Positions 1-7,100 of a stretch of 7,415 nucleotides of DNA are shown here, in pieces. The notes under the pieces were generated by a model. It was not told the origin of the DNA and made no database searches. It saw only the letters and a program-made list of their open reading frames with translations. This DNA comes from DATJXG01 sp035500455 (GTDB taxonomy: Bacteria > Acidobacteriota > Terriglobia > Terriglobales > Acidobacteriaceae): positions 1 through 7,415 of the forward strand of contig DATJXG010000407.1 in the NCBI GenBank assembly GCA_035500455.1. The letters run 5' to 3'. The translations under genes and the position numbers were made by a program. How positions within the stretch are numbered: the first letter of the stretch is position 1; every line of letters begins with the position of its first letter.

Positions 1-718
1 CGGCGCCGGCCTCGCGGCACAAGGCCGCCAGTTCGTCAACTTCGACTACTTCGATGTGGCCACCGAAATAGGCGCACTGCTGGGTGAGGTCGGAGTAGAT
101 GTCCAGCATGCCGCCGTAGTAGTGCCCCATTACACCCAGCCGGTTATGCTCCATTCCATGGGCCACGCGGGCCGCAGCCAGCCACTCGCCGATTTCGCCC
201 CAGGCAATGGGATCGTCCTCCAGCATGCCGGTGACCTGGAAAAAAGGAATGCGGCCGCGGTTGAAGACGTTGGCAATCTCAGGCACCGGGCAAGCCTGGC
301 AGTAGGCCAGCCATTCGCCGGTCATTTTGGTCCGATCGCCCAGGCGATTGAAGGATTCATAATCAATGGCCGCAGACGGCGACATATTAAGGATGATGAC
401 CGGAACTTTGGCCCGCCTGACTACCGGCAGAACTGTGGATGAGAGTGCGTAAGTGGTAACGTGCAGAAAGATCAGATCAACGTCGGCCTGGCGAAACTCA
501 TGCCCGGCTGCCATGGCTTTTTCCGGAGTATCGATCAATCCCAGATTCACCACGCGGACAGCAGCCTGTTCCAGTTTCTCGGCAACGCGCTCGGTGTACC
601 CCCGCAGCCGTTCCTCCAGGCCCCGGAATTGTGGCCAATAGGCGTCCAGGCCGATGCCGAAAAGTCCCACTTTGAGATCGGTATATGAGGTCGCCCGGGG
701 CATGGTCGGCGGCTGCAT
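1..718 (-). CDS. L-arabinose/L-fucose isomerase-fold protein, N-terminal part (cut by left edge)
   Basis: This gene runs off the left edge; about 239 codons are visible. The product begins MQPPTMPRATSYTDLKVGLF and continues GIGLDAYWPQFRGLEERL. It shows the Rossmann-like N-terminal domains of the AraA/FucI superfamily: a first strand KVGLFGIG, a middle region LIFLHVTTYALSS where AraA has its LHTFSPAKMW segment, and then a long domain-II region with VTGMLEDDPIAWGEIGEWL and RLGVMGHYYGGMLDIYSDL. Known family members interconvert aldoses and ketoses in the cytoplasm with a divalent metal. The metal-binding Glu/His residues lie in the missing C-terminal part, so activity cannot be judged. The canonical AraA HTFSPAKMW and HTQ motifs are replaced by HVTTYALSS and NMS, so I do not assign araA or a substrate. 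An in-frame TAG lies just upstream at 728-730, so the start must be ATG 718 or ATG 703. Neither has a well-spaced Shine-Dalgarno sequence: AGGA directly abuts ATG 718. The gene is divergent from the hydrolase. Confidence 0.82.
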   Translation of the reverse strand, partial: MQPPTMPRATSYTDLKVGLFGIGLDAYWPQFRGLEERLRGYTERVAEKLEQAAVRVVNLGLIDTPEKAMAAGHEFRQADVDLIFLHVTTYALSSTVLPVVRRAKVPVIILNMSPSAAIDYESFNRLGDRTKMTGEWLAYCQACPVPEIANVFNRGRIPFFQVTGMLEDDPIAWGEIGEWLAAARVAHGMEHNRLGVMGHYYGGMLDIYSDLTQQCAYFGGHIEVVEVDELAALCREAGA

Positions 719-800
719 TCCTGCATTCTACGGAAGAACAGACAAGCGAGGCTGTCCCCGAGGAGCTTGGCGAATCGAGGCGACAGACCCAAAACGCTGA

Positions 801-830
801 ACTCTAGTCCGCCGCAGTTTGGATTGTCAA
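801..830 (-). promoter_or_regulatory. Candidate sigma70-type promoter for the isomerase gene
   Basis: Read on the minus strand, there is a perfect -35 box TTGACA (825-830), an 18-bp spacer, and a -10-like TAGAGT (801-806, 4 of 6 consensus matches). Transcription would start near 794, leaving a leader of about 75 nt before ATG 718. The exact -35 and its position in the AT-rich divergent region support the call. The weak -10 and the longer than ideal spacer limit it. Confidence 0.4.
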
Positions 831-879
831 TAGCAAAGTAATTTTTCTATTGAAAGATGAGGCGCCGCAGGCGCACAAT
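824..879 (+). promoter_or_regulatory. Candidate promoter(s) for the GH39-rhaM operon
   Basis: Two weak sigma70-like arrangements are visible on the plus strand. The first is TTGTCA (824-829), a 16-bp spacer and TCTATT (846-851). The second is TTGAAA (850-855), an 18-bp spacer and CACAAT (874-879). The first shares its -35 bases with the minus-strand TTGACA, so the two directions could compete for polymerase. Neither is close to consensus in both boxes, and the choice between them is a guess. Confidence 0.25.
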
Positions 880-944
880 GACACGGCATTTTTCAGCATC
901 AATTTCCGTGGCCCCGCATGGGCCTCCGCTCGCGAGCGATCCCT

Positions 945-2462
945 ATGAACTCGAAATGCTGGCTGGTGCTTTCTGTCACCCTGCTGCTGGCTCTCTGCGC
1001 ACCGACCTCCTCGGCTCAGTCTGCAACCGTGAAAGTTGACTGGAGCAAGGTCACCCAGGTTTCCAAAACCACGCCAACTCTCCAGGTCGTGGTCAACCCG
1101 CCGCTGCGCCGCGGCTCCAGCATTCACGACAACGCCTTCCAGACGCTGCACGACCTGCAGGATGACTACGTCCGCTACGTGCCGTGGCTGCCTTATCCCA
1201 AGCTGGGTGTCGCGGAACTCGAGCCTCCAAAGGACGGCAAGACTTCGTGGGATTTTTCGCTGATCGATCCCATGACCATCGATTTTCTGGACGCCACCAA
1301 GGGACACAGCGTGATTCTGAACTTCAGTACGATTCCTCAGTGGATGTTTAAGACCGATAAGCCCGTCGCGTATCCCGACAACCCTGACCAGCCGGTATGG
1401 GATTACGAGAAAGGCACGGAGCTTCGAGATCCCAGCGCCAAAGAGGTCGCGGATTATTACGCGCGCCTGCTTTCCTGGTACACCAAGGGTGGCTTCACGG
1501 ACGAATTGGGCAAACGCCACGAATCCGGCTACCACTATTCGATTCCCTATTGGGAGGTGCTGAACGAAGTCGAGTTCGAGCACCACATGACGCCCGAGAT
1601 TTATACGAAGATCTACGATGCCGTGGTAACGGAGATGAAGAAGGTTCAGCCGGATACCAAGTTCGTGGGTATGGCGCTGGCGATACCCGCCAGGGTTCCC
1701 GACTTCTTCGAATACTTCCTGAATCACAAGAATCATCAGCCCGGCATCCCGCTCGACTTCATTTCCTACCACTTCTACGCCTCTCCTGCGCCGGACGAGA
1801 CGCCGGAAACGCAGCAGTACACATTCTTCGCACAGGCGGACGGATTTCTGAATCTGGTGCGCTATATCGAGTCGATCCGCAAGCGGCTTTCTCCCGAGAC
1901 GCGCACGACCATTGACGAAATCGGCGCCATCTCAGCTGATGACCAGGGGCAGGGCGAGCCCGGCCACGTGACCGCTCCCATTCCCAATTCCTACTGGAAC
2001 CTCACCGGAGCGATGTACGCCTATCTCTTCGCAGAGATGACGCGAATGGGTATCGATGTCGCCGGGGAATCGCAGCTGGTAGGCTACCCGACCCAATTCC
2101 CCTCAGTTTCTATGGTGGATTGGAATACAGGGAAGGCGAATGCGCGGACCTGGGTGTTGAAGCTGCTGCACGAAAACTTCGGGCCGGGCGATAAGCTGGT
2201 GGAGATTGAGTCGAACGACGCGGCGCCGTCTTCGGACTGGTATTTGTACTCCATGGCGGTGGTCACGCCGCAAGGGAAACACCGCGTCCTGCTGGTGAAC
2301 AAGCGGGACAGGCCGTGCGAGGTGACGATCGCTGGAGCGGCGGGCGGGCAGGAAGAATACGTAGACCAGAACACGGGCTTAAAGCCGCCGGCTTCAGCTA
2401 AGCTGGAAGGCGACAAAGTGACGCTCAACGGCTTTTCGGTGGCTGTGGTGACGCTGCCCTAA
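945..2462 (+). CDS. Exported glycoside hydrolase, GH39-like
   Basis: This 505-residue protein, counted from ATG 945, starts with a clear signal peptide (MNSKCWLVLSVTLLLALCAP, likely cut after SSA at residue 24). It should therefore act in the periplasm or outside the cell. The body looks like a clan-A TIM barrel. YWEVLNEVEF places a probable acid/base Glu at residue 208 after the Asn-Glu pair typical of the clan. TTIDEIGAI places the probable nucleophile at Glu325. The 117-residue gap equals that of the characterised GH39 beta-xylosidase XynB (E160/E277, from memory). A C-terminal beta-sandwich follows from about residue 410 (WYLYSMAVVT, HRVLLVNKRD). GH39 includes beta-xylosidases, alpha-L-iduronidases and PslG-type polysaccharide hydrolases, so the substrate is open. 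The rhaM gene 31 bp downstream hints at an L-rhamnose-containing substrate. An in-frame ATG at 918 would add nine residues; 945 gives the more compact signal peptide, though neither start has a good Shine-Dalgarno sequence. Confidence 0.82.
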   Translation: MNSKCWLVLSVTLLLALCAPTSSAQSATVKVDWSKVTQVSKTTPTLQVVVNPPLRRGSSIHDNAFQTLHDLQDDYVRYVPWLPYPKLGVAELEPPKDGKTSWDFSLIDPMTIDFLDATKGHSVILNFSTIPQWMFKTDKPVAYPDNPDQPVWDYEKGTELRDPSAKEVADYYARLLSWYTKGGFTDELGKRHESGYHYSIPYWEVLNEVEFEHHMTPEIYTKIYDAVVTEMKKVQPDTKFVGMALAIPARVPDFFEYFLNHKNHQPGIPLDFISYHFYASPAPDETPETQQYTFFAQADGFLNLVRYIESIRKRLSPETRTTIDEIGAISADDQGQGEPGHVTAPIPNSYWNLTGAMYAYLFAEMTRMGIDVAGESQLVGYPTQFPSVSMVDWNTGKANARTWVLKLLHENFGPGDKLVEIESNDAAPSSDWYLYSMAVVTPQGKHRVLLVNKRDRPCEVTIAGAAGGQEEYVDQNTGLKPPASAKLEGDKVTLNGFSVAVVTLP

Positions 2463-2477
2463 CGAATGCAAGCGTTC

Positions 2478-2486
2478 AAAGGAAAG
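2478..2486 (+). promoter_or_regulatory. Ribosome binding site of rhaM
   Basis: AAAGGAAAG lies about 10 nt before ATG 2494 and fixes that start over the out-of-frame ATG at 2466. It sits in the 31-bp gap after the hydrolase stop, which supports cotranscription with independent translation initiation. Confidence 0.6.
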
Positions 2487-2493
2487 ACAGAAC

Positions 2494-2811
2494 ATGTCGC
2501 GAACCGCGTTTCGCCTGCGCATCAAGGCCGATGCCGTGGAAGCCTACGAGGAGTCCCACCGGCAAGTTTGGCCGGAGTTGCTGGCCAAGCTGAAACAGGT
2601 GGGCATTTCGGACTATTCCATTTTTCGCCGCGGCCAGGATCTTTTCCTGGTCATGCGGGTGGAAGATTTTGACGCCGCCTGGGATGAACTGGCGAAAGAT
2701 CCGGTAAATCTACGGTGGCAGCAGGAGATGAGCAAATACTTCGAGCCGGTTCCCGGCCTGGAGCCCGGGGAGCGGTTCGCCATGATGAAGGAAGTGTTCT
2801 ATTTGGAGTAG
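2494..2811 (+). CDS. rhaM: L-rhamnose mutarotase
   Basis: This 105-residue protein matches RhaM in length (E. coli RhaM is 104 residues) and along its whole sequence. RhaM is a small dimeric ferredoxin-like enzyme of the cytoplasm. It interconverts the alpha and beta anomers of L-rhamnose so that the isomerase receives its preferred form. Conserved residues are visible: Tyr18 and the catalytic His22 in AYEESHRQVWPEL, Trp26-Pro27, Tyr41 in ISDYSIF, Arg74-Trp75 in LRWQQEM, and the family's C-terminal signature EVFYL at 100-104. It follows the GH39-like hydrolase by 31 bp and probably shares its transcript. No rhamnose isomerase, kinase or aldolase of the classical rha pathway is in the window, although the divergent isomerase-fold gene could fill the next step. 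Relatives act on other L-sugars too, so the exact substrate is inferred from family membership. Confidence 0.93.
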   Translation: MSRTAFRLRIKADAVEAYEESHRQVWPELLAKLKQVGISDYSIFRRGQDLFLVMRVEDFDAAWDELAKDPVNLRWQQEMSKYFEPVPGLEPGERFAMMKEVFYLE

Positions 2812-2866
2812 TGGTCGAGCGCGATCGCAGCACTCCCGCACAGTTACAACTTCTTGGAAGTGGGCT

Positions 2867-4075
2867 CTAGTTGCTGGTGGCATCCACCTTCTGCTGGGTC
2901 ACTTCTTCGCCGGAGAATAACGGCGCTTCCTCTTGCCGCTGCTGCAGCCCCTGGTTGTGAAGCTTTTGATACTCGGCCAGCGCCTTGCGCTGCTCAGCTT
3001 CATTGCCCAGCGCTCTTTGTACCTGCGCCAGCCTGAACCAGGAGACTTCATTCCCGGGACGCAGTTCGATGGCCTTTTGCAGGTGAGGCAGCGCTTCCGC
3101 AGGCTTGCGCAGGGAACTCAGCACCGCCGCCAGGCCGAGTTGCGCTTCCTCGAAGTTGGGGTGGTGCTGCAGCGCCAGCGTGAAGTACTTCTCGGCTTCT
3201 TCCAGCTCGCCTGCGTTGCGATGGACTTCTCCGATCTCGTAGGCGGCGTTGCCGTTGTCGGGGTCCATCTGCAGTTCTGCGGTAAATTCCTTGACTGCCT
3301 GCGCCACGTCATCGGGCGAGTTGTTCTGCCGCGCGCGCTTAAGAAATGTTCGGCCCAGGCGATAGTGAATTCCCGGCCGATGCGGATCAAGCTCCAGGAC
3401 CTGCTTATACTCGCTGATCGCCACATCGAGCGATCCCTGGCTTTCGTACGCTTCAGCTTCGGCCTGGTGCCTCCAGACCGAAGATGGAGCCACCTCGGCC
3501 AGCTTCTGCATGTTCAAGAAAGCGAAGTTCCCGAATATCTTGCCGTTGTGGTAGAGAATCTCGGGATCGTTGGGATAAAGGCGGTTCAGTTCCAGCGCCA
3601 CCTCGACTGCCTTCCGGTCGAACTGCAAGCCGGTGTACGCCCGTTCGAGCTGCAGGCCGCACATCCGACGGGAGGCATCATCGGAGGAGTGAAATCCTTT
3701 TTCCAGGCCAGGAAGTGCTTCCTGGTAGCGCCCGGTTTCTGACAGGCTTACCGCCAGCAGGGTGCCCGCCCTTGGTAACCCGGGTTTGAGTTTCAGAGCC
3801 TGACGGAGCGACGAGACAGCCTGGTCAAATTTTCGTTCCTGGAAATAAATGACTCCAAGCTGAGCGTGAATCTCGGCGATTCCGGGATCCAATTCCCGCA
3901 ACTTCTCGTAGGCCTGTTCCGCCTCGCTGTAACGCCCTTCCGCCAGCGCTTTCTGGCCCTGCTCAGAATAGCGTTGCAGGGCGCTGTCATCGGGAGTTTG
4001 AGCCAGGACGTTCGCCACCGCCAAACTAAGCAACAGCAGCGCAATGCGTGAGATTGCAGCGCAGAAACGCACCAT
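2867..4075 (-). CDS. Exported tetratricopeptide-repeat protein
   Basis: This 402-residue protein has an N-terminal signal peptide (RIALLLLSLAVANVLA, likely cut after Ala25), so it is probably periplasmic. The rest is built of about eight or nine TPR units: clear ones at residues 33-66 (GRYSEAEQAYEKLRELDP), 67-100, 203-234 (GSLDVAISEYKQVLELDP), 275-308 (GELEEAEKYFTLALQHHP) and 309-342, and degenerate ones around 101-134, 137-170, 235-274 and 343-372. The repeat near 245-258 carries a short insertion. A polar, Gln/Glu-rich tail ends the protein. TPR arrays bind partner proteins; no catalytic domain is visible and I cannot name a partner. The gene lies 67 bp downstream of the TonB-dependent receptor on the same strand, an arrangement I recall as common in Acidobacteriota, which suggests a role connected to the receptor or envelope. 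An in-frame TGA 18 nt upstream makes ATG 4075 the first usable ATG. GAGGT (4088-4092) is a ribosome site at a rather long 12-nt spacing. Confidence 0.88.
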   Translation of the reverse strand: MVRFCAAISRIALLLLSLAVANVLAQTPDDSALQRYSEQGQKALAEGRYSEAEQAYEKLRELDPGIAEIHAQLGVIYFQERKFDQAVSSLRQALKLKPGLPRAGTLLAVSLSETGRYQEALPGLEKGFHSSDDASRRMCGLQLERAYTGLQFDRKAVEVALELNRLYPNDPEILYHNGKIFGNFAFLNMQKLAEVAPSSVWRHQAEAEAYESQGSLDVAISEYKQVLELDPHRPGIHYRLGRTFLKRARQNNSPDDVAQAVKEFTAELQMDPDNGNAAYEIGEVHRNAGELEEAEKYFTLALQHHPNFEEAQLGLAAVLSSLRKPAEALPHLQKAIELRPGNEVSWFRLAQVQRALGNEAEQRKALAEYQKLHNQGLQQRQEEAPLFSGEEVTQQKVDATSN

Positions 4076-4092
4076 GGAAGCGAGTGTACCTC

Positions 4093-4124
4093 AAAAAAAA
4101 CCGCCAAGCCCGAAGGCCTGGCGG
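4093..4124 (-). terminator. Intrinsic terminator after the TonB-dependent receptor gene
   Basis: Read on the minus strand, CCGCCAGGCC, loop TTCG, and GGCTTGGCGG are followed by eight T residues. The ten-pair stem is complete on this strand, counting one G-U pair; the plus strand would have an A-C mismatch there, so the minus strand is the functional one. The loop is the very stable C(UUCG)G tetraloop. The hairpin begins 18 nt after the receptor's stop codon. Its T-tract ends directly against the GAGGT ribosome site of the downstream TPR gene. Confidence 0.92.
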
Positions 4125-4142
4125 TTCGAAAGCTGACGCCGT

Positions 4143-7100
4143 TTAGAAGGTGAGCTTCCCGCTGAGCTGGACCACTCGTGCCGACGACGCCTGAGTAATT
4201 TGTCCGAAGTCGGAAGCACCTACGGTGTTTGAAATGCTGTTGTTGCCGCCCGAGCCTGCCACGATCAGGCCGCCTACGTCGCCGGAGTATTGGTGATGGT
4301 TAAAGCTGTTGAACGTATCTACGTGCAACCCGAACGCGACCCGCTCGCTGATGGCGAAGTTCTTGCCAAAGCCAATGTCCCAGTTGTTGATCCCGGGCTG
4401 GCGCAGGAAGTTGCGTTTAGTGTCCCCGTATACCCCGGGAAGGGTCTGGGCAAAGCAGGCGGGGTTCAACCGCGCAAACTTGCCGCTCAAACCACCTGAC
4501 AGATCGCAGCCAGGAACAACATCCGCCCGCTGGAATTGGGTGAACAGCACGCCGCCTGCATCGTTTGCCTGGACGCTATAGGGGAAGCCGGTCTGGAAGG
4601 TCACGATGCCCGTCACCTGCCAGCCACCGACCGCCAGATCGGCTGCACGGCCCATGCCGCCGCCGAATTTCTTGCCCCGTCCGAACGGCAGGCTGTAGAC
4701 AAAGCTGTTCACGAACCGGTGGTCCACGTCGAAGTCAGACGGGCCGTAGTCCAGTTCGGGATGATGGTTATCCATGGTGCCCTGGTACCCAGTGCCGGTG
4801 GCTCCGACGCCCGCAGCCGCCGACTTATCATCCATGCTCTTGGCCCAGGTGAAGATGGAGGTCATCGCCAGGTCACGAGCCCGATGCTCAAACTTGACGT
4901 TCATCGCGTTGTAATGAGCATAACCATGCCAGTCGCTGTCGATGTAGAAGCTGGTGAAGTTTGGGAACGGCAAGCGCGACGAGGGCGAGCAGGGCGCTAC
5001 GCTTGTGTTAATGAAATTGCCGGTAACAGGGTCAGTTGCGTCGCAGAAAGCCAGATCGGAAGCCGGGAGGTCGTTGGCCTGGGCGATGTTGCGGCGATCC
5101 AGGAGGTGGAGGGAATGGGTCCCGATGTAGTTCACCTCAAGAGTCGTGTTCCGTGCAAGCTCGCGCTCGACCGAAAGGTTCCAGGATTGGACATACGGAT
5201 TGATCGGATTAGGCGATTCGATCACCGCGAGGAACGACAGGGTGGATGGCGGGAACGGACCCAGAGTGGAATAACTCGGGAACTGGTTGTTGGTGAACTT
5301 GTCTCGGGTCGGGTCTGAACCGGGGGTAATATTGTTGCGGATGCTATAGGGGTAGATATCAGCCGAGTCGTCAATCTCGCGGCCTTCGGCGGAGTCAAAG
5401 AAGATTCCGTAACCGCCGCGAACGACCGTCTTGTCGGTGAGCCGGTAGGCGAAGCCAAACCTTGGTGCGAAGGGCTTCTTGGAGCCGGCGTGCGGAACGG
5501 AGCCACAATATCTCAATATCGGGCCGCTGACCGAATCGCCGCCAGGGGCTACGCCATTTTGTGACAGTGTCTTGTCGGCGTAGCAGAGCCCACCCAACGG
5601 GTTGCTCAGATCGCGCCAGAAGAAGTGGTTCGACGCTTCATAGGGAGCCTGCCGATAATCCCAGCGCAGACCCAGATTGAGGGTCAGTTTCTGGGTTACC
5701 TTCCAGTCGTCCTGGATGTAAGGTGCGTAGTAATTGAAGACGTGGGTCTGAGGGTTGCCGGCAGTGTTGGTGGGGCTTAAAGGACCAGGCACAAAGCCGG
5801 AAACACTGCTGTAGTAACCGAGCATCATGTCGGCCACGGCGTTACCCGTACCGCACAGAGGCGCGGCCGCCGAGGCCCCAGTGACGAGCACTGGGGCGTT
5901 GGGGCAACTCGAATTACCGGTCAGAGGATTGGTTTTGCTGTTCTGATTGATCAAATCCGAACTGAAGCCCCAATCGCCGTAGAAGTCGTCATCCAGGTTG
6001 CGGATCAACTTCAGGCGGCGAATGTCAAATCCAATCCCGATAGTGTGCTTCCCGTGGATCGAAGTGAACGAATCTGCAAACTCCCACGCCGGCTGATCGG
6101 ATCCGCTATACGAGTTGACCGAACCGCCGCCGCTGGAGTAAGTCGTCAAGCCGATGTTCGGCCACGTCTGCTGCAGCGCACTGAATTTGGTAAATGTTCC
6201 GTTTAGGCCGAGTGCCTGCACCTGATCATCGGGAATGGTCGAACCGCCCTGGGGGGCGTTCGCGTCGAGGTAGCCGAAGCGGAAGTTATTCACGTTCTTC
6301 GGACCGAAATTGATTGTGTGTGAGATTTCCCAATTCTTCTGCGTCTCGAAATACTGTTCGATTCCGTGCGCCAAATCCCCCGAGTTGTAAGTGCCCTGGT
6401 TCTGATAGGAGGAGTGGGTGTAGCGGAAAAATACCGAACCCAGCTTGCCGATGTTCTGGTCAACCCGATAAGTCTGCTGGTTCGTGGTCAGCGGGAAGCC
6501 AACGTTCTTAATGAAGTTGGTGACGCCTTCAGGCTGGTTGGGAATGTTGGGCGCAGCCCAGAATCCGTTAGCAACCCCTACCAAACCAATGCGAGACGTG
6601 AAGCGATCCGAGGGAATGACGTTTCCAGGAAAGGGCTGACCGGTTAACGGATCTACCGGCATGCAGTTGTAGCCGGCGGTAATCAGGGTCGCGCAGGCAG
6701 GGGTTCCGTAAGCAGGCAACGGACCGCCGGGAAGGCCGCCAACTCCCGCGGGATATGTCTCCTGTGAGAAGTCGCCCTGCAGAACCCCCGGGTTTGGTAC
6801 CGTGTCTGCCACGCGAGCGCCGTTGATAATGCGCCAGCCTTCGTAGTTGGCCATGAAGAACGTCTTATTGCGGCCGTCATATACCTTGGGGATATAAACC
6901 GGACCGTTGACAACGAATCCAAACTGGTTTTGGCGCAGTTCCGGGTTTGCCGTAGGTATGCCGGCAGTGTAATCCCTGTAGGTGGGGAAGGGCGACGCAT
7001 CGAACTTGTCGTTGCGGTTAAACTCAAATACCGCGCCATGCAGTTGGTTTCCGCCGCTCTTGCTGACGATGTTGATCTGGCTGGCGCTGTAGCCGTACTC

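Larger units (their letters stand above)
719..944. other. Divergent intergenic region with AT-rich core
   Basis: These ~225 bp separate the divergently transcribed isomerase and hydrolase genes. An AT-rich island at about 818-857 stands out from the GC-rich surroundings and carries the candidate promoters of both directions. A small hairpin, GCGCC-GCA-GGCGC, lies at 862-874. I see no coding sequence with a credible start, no tRNA and no recognisable riboswitch. A shared regulatory region for two sugar-related genes is plausible, but no operator sequence could be matched to a known regulator. Confidence 0.6.

Noticed and set aside
56..442. A 128-codon open frame on the plus strand at the left edge.
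   Set aside because: It is antisense to the isomerase-fold gene, whose translation gives coherent family motifs across the same bases.
927..938. A perfect 12-bp palindrome, CGCTCGCGAGCG, six bases before ATG 945, considered as an operator.
   Set aside because: One or two such palindromes are expected by chance in a GC-rich window this size, there is no second copy near the other promoter, and it matches no operator I know.
945..1020. LALC at residues 15-18 of the hydrolase, considered as a lipoprotein lipobox.
   Set aside because: The residue before Cys is Leu, not Gly, Ala or Ser, and a normal signal peptidase I site (SSA) follows at residues 22-24.
804..1772. A 322-codon open frame on the minus strand opposite the GH39-like gene.
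   Set aside because: It lies antisense to a well-supported gene, has no recognisable domain, covers the intergenic promoter region, and is the kind of long shadow frame that GC-rich codon use produces.
2821..2828. GCGATCGC, the HIP1-type palindrome abundant in cyanobacteria.
   Set aside because: I noticed only this one prominent copy, in a short intergenic gap. The gene content does not suggest a cyanobacterium.
2933..3742. A 269-codon open frame on the plus strand opposite the TPR gene.
   Set aside because: The sense strand encodes clear TPR repeats and a signal peptide. The antisense product has no family resemblance and no credible ribosome site.
4536..5318. A 260-codon open frame on the plus strand opposite the TonB-dependent receptor.
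   Set aside because: It is a shadow of an unambiguous receptor sequence and its translation has no recognisable fold or motif.
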